Shown here piece by piece: positions 36,696 through 43,818 of a stretch of 64,000 nt of DNA; position 1 is the first letter of the stretch, and each line of letters opens with the position of its first letter. Source of the DNA: Nocardioides astragali (GTDB lineage Bacteria; Actinomycetota; Actinomycetes; Propionibacteriales; Nocardioidaceae); the NCBI RefSeq assembly GCF_024436375.1, contig NZ_JAFMZM010000002.1:124001-188000 (forward strand). Reading direction: 5' to 3'. The notes under the pieces are model-generated. The model saw only the letters and a list, made by a program, of their open reading frames with translations. It made no database searches and was not told the origin of the DNA. Both the position numbers and the translations under genes were made by a program.

Positions 36696-38006
36696 TTAGG
36701 CCTCGGCCGCCGGGTCCTTCTCAGGGCGGAAGGACTGCAGCCACCGCACCGCGAGCCAGCTGCTGACGACCAGGAGCACGAGGCTGGGACCGGCGTCCGG
36801 CCCCAGGTGGACGTCCTGGTCAGTGGCCAGCGCGACGACCGGACCGGCCCAGAGGGCCGTGAAGAGGGTGATGATCTTGACGAGCGCCACCACCGCCAGC
36901 GGTGGCCCCACGGGCCGTCGCAGGACGAGCGTCGTTCCCACCGCAGCGATGGCAGGCAGGGCGATCGCGAGGTCGAGCCAGAACACCGGGTACGGCGTCC
37001 CGCCGACACCCTCCGTCTCGGGGGCTCCACCGCCGAGTGCCACCGGCAGCAGGACGGAGAGCCAGAGCCCGGCGAACACCACGGCGGTGACGATGAGGAA
37101 CCAACCCGTCCCGGACCACAGTCGCGGTGCAGCGCGGCTGGCGGCAGGACGCTGGAGCACGTCGACGACGCCCGCGATGAAGCTGGCGCCGGCCACGGCC
37201 ACGATGACGACGTAGACGAGGAACATCCGGTTCATCGGCACGCCCGAGACGTAGATGAGGTAGCTGTAGGCCAGGTAGCCGAGCAGGCCCAGGCGCAGCA
37301 GGCCAGCGGTGGTCCCGGGTGTGGGACGCACGGCGAGCACGACGAGCAGAACCGCGACGACGATGCTGCAGGCGTCCTGGGCCCGCGCGCCAAGGACCGT
37401 CGCCTCCGGCAGCGAGCGGTACGGCGTCTCGGCCAGCAGGCCGTAGAGCGACGATGCCAACACGCCCGTGGCCAGGACGAGGGTGGACCAGAGCATCGCT
37501 GAGGTGCGCCGCGTCCCTGTGTCCGGCATGGGTGCGGGTCGGGTCCGGTGCAGGGATGGTCGGCGCACGGCAGCTCCGCCCGGTCTCGTGAGCGCGGGCC
37601 AGTCGGCTCGCGCCGCGGGAACGAGGAACGCGAGTGCGGGGAGGCACCACAGCCAGAAGCCGAATCCGAAGCTCATCAGGAGCACGTGGAACGTGATCAC
37701 CCCGATCCAACCGGCCCGAGCCGCACCGCCTCCGCGAAGGAGCAGTAGGCCCAGGACGATCTCTCCGGCCGCCAACGCGAGGAACCAGAAGTAGGGCTGG
37801 GCCATCACCACGTCGTGCCAGGCCCGGGTCACGAAGGACCAGAACGAGCCATTGGCGAAGGTCTCGTAGGTCTGAGGGTCCGCTGCCACGATGCCGGCAT
37901 TGATGCCGCCCATCACGAGGTAGAAGCCGCCGACGAAGCAGCGTGCTCTCCTGGTGCGATCAAGCGTGACCGTGGCGTGCTGGTGTCGTTCGATGGTGGT
38001 GCTCAC
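36696..38006 (-). CDS. Polytopic membrane protein with DoxX-like N-terminal half
   Basis: This 436-residue protein has many hydrophobic segments. The first half (FVGGFYLVMGGINAGIVAA; WFLALAAGEIVLGLLLLRGG; HVLLMSFGFGFWLWCLPAL) resembles DoxX-like proteins. After a polar linker near residue 175 come about seven more membrane segments, unrecognised (LVLATGVLASSLYGLLAETP and following). The GTG at 38006 has AGGAGG seven bases upstream and was preferred to 38144. The function is unknown. The DevR-like box pair at 38059-38094 suggests induction under low oxygen. Confidence 0.8.
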   Translation of the reverse strand: MSTTIERHQHATVTLDRTRRARCFVGGFYLVMGGINAGIVAADPQTYETFANGSFWSFVTRAWHDVVMAQPYFWFLALAAGEIVLGLLLLRGGGAARAGWIGVITFHVLLMSFGFGFWLWCLPALAFLVPAARADWPALTRPGGAAVRRPSLHRTRPAPMPDTGTRRTSAMLWSTLVLATGVLASSLYGLLAETPYRSLPEATVLGARAQDACSIVVAVLLVVLAVRPTPGTTAGLLRLGLLGYLAYSYLIYVSGVPMNRMFLVYVVIVAVAGASFIAGVVDVLQRPAASRAAPRLWSGTGWFLIVTAVVFAGLWLSVLLPVALGGGAPETEGVGGTPYPVFWLDLAIALPAIAAVGTTLVLRRPVGPPLAVVALVKIITLFTALWAGPVVALATDQDVHLGPDAGPSLVLLVVSSWLAVRWLQSFRPEKDPAAEA

Positions 38007-38058
38007 GCTGCCTCCTGTTGTGCACTCCCAGCGTCGCGCGGCCCAAGCCGAGGCGGCA

Positions 38059-38094
38059 GGGGCGACGGTCATGGGCCGTGAGGACGTAGGTCCC
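38059..38094 (-). promoter_or_regulatory. DevR/DosR-like box pair upstream of the 36696-38006 gene
   Basis: The proximal GGGGCGACGGTCAT (38059-38072) and distal AGGACGTAGGTCCC (38081-38094) start 22 nt apart. The nearer box is 53 nt from the GTG start. Confidence 0.65.
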
Positions 38095-38130
38095 GACGCC
38101 CGCCTGCTCTGCTGTGCCCGGAGACGCGGG

Positions 38131-38161
38131 AAGGCCCGAGCCATCCCTGGCGTCGGGCCTT
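38131..38161 (-). terminator. Hairpin terminator downstream of doxX copy 2
   Basis: AAGGCCCGA and TCGGGCCTT form a perfect 9-bp stem with a 13-nt loop, beginning 26 nt after the doxX copy 2 stop. The right arm is followed by pyrimidine-rich sequence on the plus strand. Confidence 0.7.
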
Positions 38162-38186
38162 CCTTCTGTGACTGGGGGCGCTGTTG

Positions 38187-38789
38187 TCACCGCAGGACGG
38201 GGTGGTTCTCGACCACCTCGGTGCGGTTCCACCAGTGACCCAGCCCCCAGGTGGTGCCGGCCGCGCCGAGGGCGAGGACCGCCATCACGATGATGCCGAC
38301 GAGGTGGTCGTCGACGACGGGGTTGTTCTCGAGCGGCAGGACGGCGGCGTACATGAAGGCGTACATCGCAGCACCTGCGGCGGTGCCGATCCGCATGCCC
38401 ACCCCGAGGAGCAGGGTGAGGCCGATGCCGAGGAGGCCGAGCATGAACAGCCAGTCGACGACGGTGCTGCCGGCGAGGCCGTTGAAGAAGCCCTTGAAGG
38501 GGTTGTCGGCCGGGACACCGAAGGTGAGGAAGCCTTCGGTGGGGCTGGCGCCGTTGATCCACGCCGCGTCTCCGAACCGGTCGAGGTTGCCCTCCTGGTC
38601 GTAGCCGGTGTGGAAGCCGAGGGCGAAGGTCTTGTCGAGGAACGCCCACAGGAAGGTGATGCCGAAGGCGATCCGCAAGGTGGCCAGGGCCCGGGCGAAC
38701 CAGGGGCTCCGGTCGGGGCTCTCGGTGTCCGCCGCGAGAACTGCGGCGGTGGTGTCCGTCTCGTGGCGGTGTCGCTGGATGACGCTCAT
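38187..38789 (-). CDS. DoxX-family membrane protein, copy 2
   Basis: This 200-residue protein is a close paralogue of the product at 31814-32416. From about residue 28 the two agree almost residue by residue ([19 protein letters not shown] through [14 protein letters not shown]), with differences mainly at the N-terminus and in VVDWLF versus LIEWVF. The ATG at 38789 lies 8 nt from AAGGAG; earlier GTG/ATG codons at 38798 and 38795 are too close. It has its own terminator and its own DevR-like box pair (38861-38896). Confidence 0.9.
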   Translation of the reverse strand: MSVIQRHRHETDTTAAVLAADTESPDRSPWFARALATLRIAFGITFLWAFLDKTFALGFHTGYDQEGNLDRFGDAAWINGASPTEGFLTFGVPADNPFKGFFNGLAGSTVVDWLFMLGLLGIGLTLLLGVGMRIGTAAGAAMYAFMYAAVLPLENNPVVDDHLVGIIVMAVLALGAAGTTWGLGHWWNRTEVVENHPVLR

Positions 38790-38860
38790 CGTCATCACTC
38801 CTTCGGTGGTGTGGTTGTCGGGGTCACCACCACAGTCGCGTGATTGCCGCCGCGCCGGCA

Positions 38861-38905
38861 GGGCCGCCGGTCACCGGCCGACGGGACCAAGGTCCCGTCG
38901 GCCGG
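38861..38905 (-). promoter_or_regulatory. DevR/DosR-like box pair with a 32-nt perfect inverted repeat, upstream of doxX copy 2
   Basis: The proximal box is GGGCCGCCGGTCAC (38861-38874) and the distal box is GGGACCAAGGTCCC (38883-38896), 22 nt apart. The distal box is the centre of a perfect inverted repeat with 15-bp arms (38874-38888 and 38891-38905) around AA. Such symmetry could also terminate the upstream DUF4389 transcript, whose stop is at 38932. Confidence 0.78.
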
Positions 38906-38931
38906 GCTCGCCGAACCGGGTGTCGGTGGTC

Positions 38932-40422
38932 CTAGCGGTCCGGGGCTCCGACGGATGCCCTCCTGCCGGCGGAGCGGATCGGTACGGCGATCAGGACGGC
39001 GCCGAGGACCAGCAGCAGACCAGCAGTGAGGAACAGCGCTGCGATCGCGGTCTGAAGGGCCGGGACCTCCGCGCCGGCCGACACGTCCGCGGCAACCACG
39101 GCGGAGCCGTCGGCATTCATGATGACTGCGGTCCAGTCGCCTTCCTGCAGGCGCCAGGTCAGCTCCGGCTCCATCCCGGTCGCCCCAGCCACCCAGAACT
39201 CCTGCTCGGTCGGCGGCGTCGCTGGGGCCGCACCGGCGGTCGACTGGTAGAGCGGGTCTCCATCGCGGACCTCGGTCAGGGTGTCGTGCCGGACGTCGTC
39301 GAGGTAGGCGGCCGCCTCGGCGGTCGGTGCGATGCCGACGAAGAGCTCGGTGCCAGCGGCTGCATCGGCGGACAGTCGCACGTCCCCGATCACGTCGTCC
39401 GGGACCAGGTCGAGCGTTCCGTCGACACGCAGGTGGATGTCCTCGGACGTGATCGCGAATCCGCTCGTGGCGAGCCGTTCCGTCGGGCTCGTCAAGAAGC
39501 CGTCCGAGTCACGGGCCATCTGGTCAGCGGCGACCAGCGTTGCGCCACCTCCTGCGATCCCCAGCGCGGTGAACGCAAGGAGTGAGCCGAGGACCAGCAT
39601 GACGATCCGGCCGCCGGTCCAACCGCTGCCCGACGTCCCGGAGGAGGGCGGGGGAGCGGTGGCACCCGCAGGCGGCGGTGAGGTCGCGGTCGACGCGGTG
39701 CTGCCCTGAGGAGCATCAGGAGGACCGCCACTCCGCAGCGCGGCGTCACTGGCGGGACGCTCGTGGCCGCCCTGGTCGAGGCTGAATGGCGGATAGCGGT
39801 CCGTCATGAGGGCGACGTAGCCGGCGACGCGGAGCACCCAGCGGTTGAGACCGAGGACGAGGTCGAAGACCGGTCGCGGGTAGCGCCCGGTGAAAAGCAG
39901 CACCATGCCAGCGACCAGGACGAGCGCCCCGATGAGGCTGATGCTCAGCAGCGGCTCCTCGTCCGCCCCACGGACTCCGTAGCCAAGGCCTCCGAGGAAC
40001 AGGCCCACGATCAGGTAGTGAGGGATAGCCAGCAGCCACCACTTCACCAGCACCAGTCCGCGGGAGAGACGCTCCGGGTAGTCGACCTCGAGGTGGGCCG
40101 GGTAGTCCGGAACGTCGGCGAGAGTGAACGGGGGATACCTGTCGGTGCCCAGGGCGCCGTAGGCGTAGTAGGCCACGCGCCAGGTCCACCGCATCACCCC
40201 GACGTTGAAGTCGAACAGCGCCCTCGGATAGTGCGCGGTGAACAGGATGCTGAAGAACGCGACGATGCTGGTGACGGCGAACGCGAGCCAGAGGAACGCG
40301 AGCACGACGTAGTGCGGAATGGCGAGGATCCACTTGACGAGCCAGAGGCCGCGACTCAGTGTGGGGTCGAGCTCGGCGTCGACGTGGACGGGGTAGACGA
40401 CGGGTGTCGTTGTGGTGCTCAT
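38932..40422 (-). CDS. DUF4389 membrane protein
   Basis: This 496-residue protein has two DUF4389-type units in its first half, recognisable by PHYVVLAFLWLAFAVTSIVAFF with FTAHYPRALFDFNVGVMRWTWRV and by IPHYLIVGLFLGG with FTGRYPRPVFDLVLGLNRWVLRV. A Pro/Ser/Thr-rich linker (SPPPAGATAPPPSSGTSGSG) leads to a membrane helix, an extracytoplasmic domain of about 150 residues and a final helix. The function is unknown. Its upstream region carries a weaker DevR-like pair (40475-40511). Confidence 0.88.
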   Translation of the reverse strand: MSTTTTPVVYPVHVDAELDPTLSRGLWLVKWILAIPHYVVLAFLWLAFAVTSIVAFFSILFTAHYPRALFDFNVGVMRWTWRVAYYAYGALGTDRYPPFTLADVPDYPAHLEVDYPERLSRGLVLVKWWLLAIPHYLIVGLFLGGLGYGVRGADEEPLLSISLIGALVLVAGMVLLFTGRYPRPVFDLVLGLNRWVLRVAGYVALMTDRYPPFSLDQGGHERPASDAALRSGGPPDAPQGSTASTATSPPPAGATAPPPSSGTSGSGWTGGRIVMLVLGSLLAFTALGIAGGGATLVAADQMARDSDGFLTSPTERLATSGFAITSEDIHLRVDGTLDLVPDDVIGDVRLSADAAAGTELFVGIAPTAEAAAYLDDVRHDTLTEVRDGDPLYQSTAGAAPATPPTEQEFWVAGATGMEPELTWRLQEGDWTAVIMNADGSAVVAADVSAGAEVPALQTAIAALFLTAGLLLVLGAVLIAVPIRSAGRRASVGAPDR

Positions 40423-40474
40423 GGATGATCACTCCCTTCACTTCGAGCGTTCCTCCGCGACGACTCCGAGGTCA

Positions 40475-40511
40475 GGGCCGAACGGACACCCGTGCCGGGG
40501 ACCTTTGGATG
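40475..40511 (-). promoter_or_regulatory. DevR/DosR-like box pair upstream of the DUF4389 gene (weak)
   Basis: The proximal GGGCCGAACGGACA (40475-40488) is close to the proximal box of USP 1. The distal GGGACCTTTGGATG (40498-40511) keeps only its left half. Their starts are 23 nt apart, and the nearer box is 53 nt from the ATG. Confidence 0.5.
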
Positions 40512-40550
40512 CGTGTGCGTCCGTAAGTCACGGCTCGTAGGGGCGTGGTC

Positions 40551-41213
40551 TCAACCCGGGTGTTCGCCCAGGAGCTTGGAGGCCAGCACGGCGGCCTGGG
40601 TGCGGCGCTCGAGGCCGAGCTTGCCCAGGATGCTGGAGACGTAGTTCTTGACCGTCTTCTCGGCGAGGAACATCTGCTCAGCGATCTGCCGGTTGGTGAG
40701 TCCCTCGGCGATGTGCCCCAACAGCACCCGTTCCTGTTCCGTGAGCGACGCGAGCTCAGGAGGCGTGGTGGGGCCGCTTCGGATGCGCTGGAGGACCTTG
40801 GCGGTCATCGCCGGGTCGATGAGCGACTTGCCCTGAGCGACGAGGCGGACCGCGGACACAAGGTCCGAGCTGCGGATCTCCTTCAGTACGTAGCCGGAGG
40901 CGCCCGCCATGATCGCGGCGAACAGCGCCTCGTCGTCGTCGTAGGACGTCAGGATCAGGGCATTGATCGAGGGATCGACGGCTCGGATCGTCCGGCAGAC
41001 CTCGATGCCCGACCCGTCGGGAAGTCGGGCATCGAGGACGGCGACGTCGGGCTTCAACGCCGGGATGCGCGCCATGGCCTCCACGGCGCTCGGGGACTCC
41101 CCGACGACCTCGATGTCTCGCTGCTGCTCGAGCAGGAACCTCAGCCCTTCTCGTACGACGTCGTGGTCGTCGAGGAGGTAGACCCGGATCGTGCCGTCGG
41201 CCATGGGACTCAT
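40551..41213 (-). CDS. devR: NarL-family response regulator, DevR/DosR type
   Basis: This 220-residue protein has a receiver domain (VYLLDDHDVVREGL; phospho-acceptor Asp61 in VAVLDARLPDG; LILTSY; SGYVLKEI) and a LuxR-type DNA-binding domain (LTEQERVLLGHIAEGLTNRQ then MFLAEKTVKNYVSSIL). From recall it matches M. tuberculosis DosR closely, including PDVAVLD-RLPDG-GIE-CR and the recognition helix EKTVKNYVS. It follows the alcohol dehydrogenase gene by 26 nt and so probably shares its promoter, which carries a DevR-like box pair. No histidine kinase gene is nearby. The start is either 41213 or 41204. Confidence 0.92.
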   Translation of the reverse strand: MSPMADGTIRVYLLDDHDVVREGLRFLLEQQRDIEVVGESPSAVEAMARIPALKPDVAVLDARLPDGSGIEVCRTIRAVDPSINALILTSYDDDEALFAAIMAGASGYVLKEIRSSDLVSAVRLVAQGKSLIDPAMTAKVLQRIRSGPTTPPELASLTEQERVLLGHIAEGLTNRQIAEQMFLAEKTVKNYVSSILGKLGLERRTQAAVLASKLLGEHPG

Positions 41214-41239
41214 TTCACCAGATCGAGGATCGGCTCGCC

Positions 41240-42253
41240 TCAGCTGCCGAAGTCGAACACCAACCGTGCCGGCACCTGTCCGGCGAGGACCTCCTCGAAG
41301 CACTCGTTGACGTCCTCGAGGCGACGCGTCTCGGTGATGACCCGGGTGTGCCCCTGGGCGTGCAGGGCGAAGCAGTCGGCGAGGTCGTTGCGGGTGCCGA
41401 CCAGCGACCCGATGACCGAGATGCCCTTGAGGACCGTCTCGAAGACCGGCAGCTCGAGGCGGTTGTCGGCAGGCAGTCCGACAAGGACCAGGCGGCCGTT
41501 GGGGTTCAGCGCCGCATGGGCTGCCCGCATCGCGGCCGGCGACGGCACGGTCACCACGGCGATGTCGACGCCACCGATGGCGGCGAGGGCGGCGGCCTGG
41601 TCACCACGGGCGTCGACGACGTGGTCGGCGCCGAGCTCCTTGGCGAGCTCGAGCTTCGCGTCCTCGACGTCGACGGCGACCGTGGTGGTGCCGAAGATGC
41701 GGGCGTACTGCAGGGCCAGGTGGCCCAGACCGCCGATCCCGACGATCATCGCGGTCTCGTTCGGCTGCGGCTTGGCCACCTTGAGTGCCTTGTACGTCGT
41801 CACGCCGGCGCACGTCAGGGGCGCGGCGTCGAGGGACGAGACACCGTCGGGCACCGGTACCGCGTGGCTGGCGTACCCGACCGCGTACTCGGCGTAGGAC
41901 CCGTCGATGGTGTAGCCGGTGTAGGCCGGAGCGGTGCAGTAGGTCTCCCAGCCGCCCACGCAGTAGCGGCAGCTCCCGCAGGCGTGGCCCAGCCACGGCA
42001 GCGCGACGCGGGTGCCGATGAGGGCAGGTTCCACGTCGTCGCCGACGGACACGACCTTGCCGACGCCTTCGTGTCCTGGGATGAGCGGGATCTTGGGCTT
42101 GACCGGCCAGTCGCCGCGGGCGGCGTGGATGTCGGTGTGACAGAGGCCGCTGGCCTCGATCTTGACCAGGACCTGTCCGGGGCCGGGCTCAGGGACGGGG
42201 ACCTCACGGATCTCCAGCGGCTCACCGAGCGCCGGGACGACTGCTGCACGCAT
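41240..42253 (-). CDS. Zinc-dependent alcohol dehydrogenase (AdhP type)
   Basis: This 337-residue medium-chain dehydrogenase has catalytic zinc ligands in GLCHTDIHAARG and GHEGVG, the structural zinc cluster CGSCRYCVGGWETYC, and a Rossmann GIGGLGHLALQYA motif that binds NAD(H). It would interconvert alcohols and aldehydes, possibly to dispose of reducing power at low oxygen. It precedes the devR-type regulator by 26 nt. The upstream region has a DevR-like box pair at 42323-42358, and Zn-ADHs are known in such regulons of other actinobacteria by inference. Confidence 0.94.
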   Translation of the reverse strand: MRAAVVPALGEPLEIREVPVPEPGPGQVLVKIEASGLCHTDIHAARGDWPVKPKIPLIPGHEGVGKVVSVGDDVEPALIGTRVALPWLGHACGSCRYCVGGWETYCTAPAYTGYTIDGSYAEYAVGYASHAVPVPDGVSSLDAAPLTCAGVTTYKALKVAKPQPNETAMIVGIGGLGHLALQYARIFGTTTVAVDVEDAKLELAKELGADHVVDARGDQAAALAAIGGVDIAVVTVPSPAAMRAAHAALNPNGRLVLVGLPADNRLELPVFETVLKGISVIGSLVGTRNDLADCFALHAQGHTRVITETRRLEDVNECFEEVLAGQVPARLVFDFGS

Positions 42254-42322
42254 CTAGCTCACTCCTCATCGGGGACGATTCCTTCACTCCCCAGCCAACC
42301 CCGGTGCCTACGGGCCCCGGCA

Positions 42323-42358
42323 GGTGCGAAAGACCCTTCCGAGCAGGACCAATGCCCC
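42323..42358 (-). promoter_or_regulatory. DevR/DosR-like box pair upstream of the adh-devR operon
   Basis: The proximal GGTGCGAAAGACCC (42323-42336) and distal AGGACCAATGCCCC (42345-42358) start exactly 22 nt apart, 70 nt and more upstream of the dehydrogenase ATG. Both are degenerate but match the pair at 52548-52583. The distal box ends 17 nt past the ppk2 stop codon. If functional, it makes devR autoregulated. Confidence 0.55.
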
Positions 42359-42375
42359 GGGGGCAAGCGAGCCGG

Positions 42376-43200
42376 TCAGTACAGCTGCGGAACGAACGTC
42401 TGCTCGTGCATCGGGGGGCGGACGTAGGGGATGTCCCTCACCTCCGGGAGCTCCACGGGTGGAGGCGCGACGTCCTCGTAGTCGAACTGGGCGAGCAGGT
42501 GGCTGATGCAGTTGAGCCTGGCCGCTCTCTTGTCGTCGGACGGAACGACGTACCAGGGGGCCTGCTTGATGTCGGTGTACTGGAAGGTGGTGTCCTTGGC
42601 CATCGAGTAACGGACGTAGAGCTCACGCTCCGCGAGGTCCATGTCGGACAGCTTCCACCGCTTGACAGGCTCGGCGTTGCGCGCCTCGAAGCGCCGTTGC
42701 TGTTCCTCCGCGCTGACCGAGAACCAGTACTTGAGGACGACGATCCCGGAGCGGACCAGCATCCGCTCGAACTCGGGGCAGCTGCGGAGGAACTCCTGGT
42801 GCTCCTCCTCGGTGCAGAAGCCCATCACCCACTCGACGTTGGAGCGGTTGTACCAGCTGCGGTCGAACAGGACCATCTCGCCCGCGGCAGGCAGGTGCTC
42901 GACGTAGCGCTGGAAGTACCACTGGGTGCTCTCACGGTCGGTCGGTTTCGGCAGCGCCACGATGCGCACGGTGCGGGGGCTGGTGCGCTCGGTGATCCGC
43001 TTGATCACCCCGCCCTTCCCCGCCGAGCCACGGCCCTCGAAGATCACGAGGACCTTCAGGCCCTGGGACTGGATCCAGTACTGGAGGAGCACCAGCTGCT
43101 CCTGCAGCCGCTCCATCTCGGCCTCGTAGACGGACGACCGAAGTCGTCCCTTGGGGGTGTAGCGCTCGTCGCTCGTCCGGCCGTAGCGGTTCACGGTCAT
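42376..43200 (-). CDS. ppk2: Polyphosphate kinase 2
   Basis: This 274-residue PPK2 uses polyphosphate to phosphorylate nucleotides (or the reverse). It has the Walker A-like FEGRGSAGKGGVIKRI, the lid and catalytic motif VLFDRSWYNRSNVEWVMGFC and the conserved YWFSVSAEEQQRRF. The length fits a single-domain class I enzyme. The ATG at 43200 was chosen because a 12-codon ORF with a strong ribosome binding site ends in ATGA there; an in-frame ATG at 43257 would add an Arg-rich, non-family segment. It is the last gene of the USP-ATPase-flavodoxin operon. Confidence 0.9.
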   Translation of the reverse strand: MTVNRYGRTSDERYTPKGRLRSSVYEAEMERLQEQLVLLQYWIQSQGLKVLVIFEGRGSAGKGGVIKRITERTSPRTVRIVALPKPTDRESTQWYFQRYVEHLPAAGEMVLFDRSWYNRSNVEWVMGFCTEEEHQEFLRSCPEFERMLVRSGIVVLKYWFSVSAEEQQRRFEARNAEPVKRWKLSDMDLAERELYVRYSMAKDTTFQYTDIKQAPWYVVPSDDKRAARLNCISHLLAQFDYEDVAPPPVELPEVRDIPYVRPPMHEQTFVPQLY

Positions 43201-43235
43201 CTCCGGCTCGGACTGCACGCGGGGGACTCGGCCAT
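43197..43235 (-). CDS. Possible 12-residue leader peptide coupled to ppk2
   Basis: An ATG at 43235 lies 4 nt after AAGGAGG and encodes MAESPACSPSRR, stopping in the ATGA that contains the proposed ppk2 start. Ribosomes terminating there could reinitiate on ppk2, whose own start has no properly spaced site. It may be only a coupling device. A similar arrangement precedes the P-type ATPase gene at 47649. Confidence 0.4.
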   Translation of the reverse strand: MAESPACSPSRR

Positions 43236-43291
43236 CTCGCCTCCTTGTCAGGGCCATCGTCACCCCGCACGGTGGCGGCGGCAAGCAGCGG

Positions 43292-43807
43292 TCAGGCGCC
43301 CCTCGTGCGGGCGAGATGGCGGTCAGCCAGCTCCTCGCCCCACAGTCGAGCTCGCTCGACCTCGCCCGGCAGCAGCGGGCCGGCCATGTCGTCGACGTAG
43401 AAGCTGCTGGTGGCGACCAGACGTCCGAGGTGGTGGCGACGCACCTCCTTACCGGCCGCCTTGGCCGCGGAGCCGGGCAGGTGGCGGACCGATCCGACAC
43501 GCGTGTCGAAGGTCGCCACGTCGAGGTGGTCTGATGCCTCCAGCTGGGCGAGCCATTCGCGGACACCTGGCTCCGTGGGACCCGCTGGCGCTCCCTTCGC
43601 GATGGCGTCGCGCCGCGTCGAGGGGCGAGTCAGCGAGAAGGCGTGAGTCGGCCCGCCGACCACGAGGAGGTCGACGCCGCCGGGCACCGGCACCGGTGCC
43701 TCGGTCACGGGGACGGCTCGGGCGTCGGACCCGATTCCGGCGGCCACGGCCTCGGCCACGGTCTTGGTGTTGCCCCACATCGACTCGTAGACGACCAGGG
43801 TGTTCAT
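43292..43807 (-). CDS. Flavodoxin-family protein
   Basis: This 171-residue protein begins with the flavodoxin FMN phosphate loop (VVYESMWGNTKTVAEAVAAG) and has the second-loop motif LLVVGGPTHAFSLTRPSTR. It likely carries electrons by FMN or acts as a quinone reductase-like enzyme. The ATG at 43807 has GGAG 7 nt upstream; the frame to 44494 is a shadow. It lies 11 nt after the P-type ATPase gene and may serve as partner to the ferredoxin-linked enzymes in the island, which is speculation. Confidence 0.88.
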   Translation of the reverse strand: MNTLVVYESMWGNTKTVAEAVAAGIGSDARAVPVTEAPVPVPGGVDLLVVGGPTHAFSLTRPSTRRDAIAKGAPAGPTEPGVREWLAQLEASDHLDVATFDTRVGSVRHLPGSAAKAAGKEVRRHHLGRLVATSSFYVDDMAGPLLPGEVERARLWGEELADRHLARTRGA

Positions 43808-43818
43808 CACGGCGCTCC

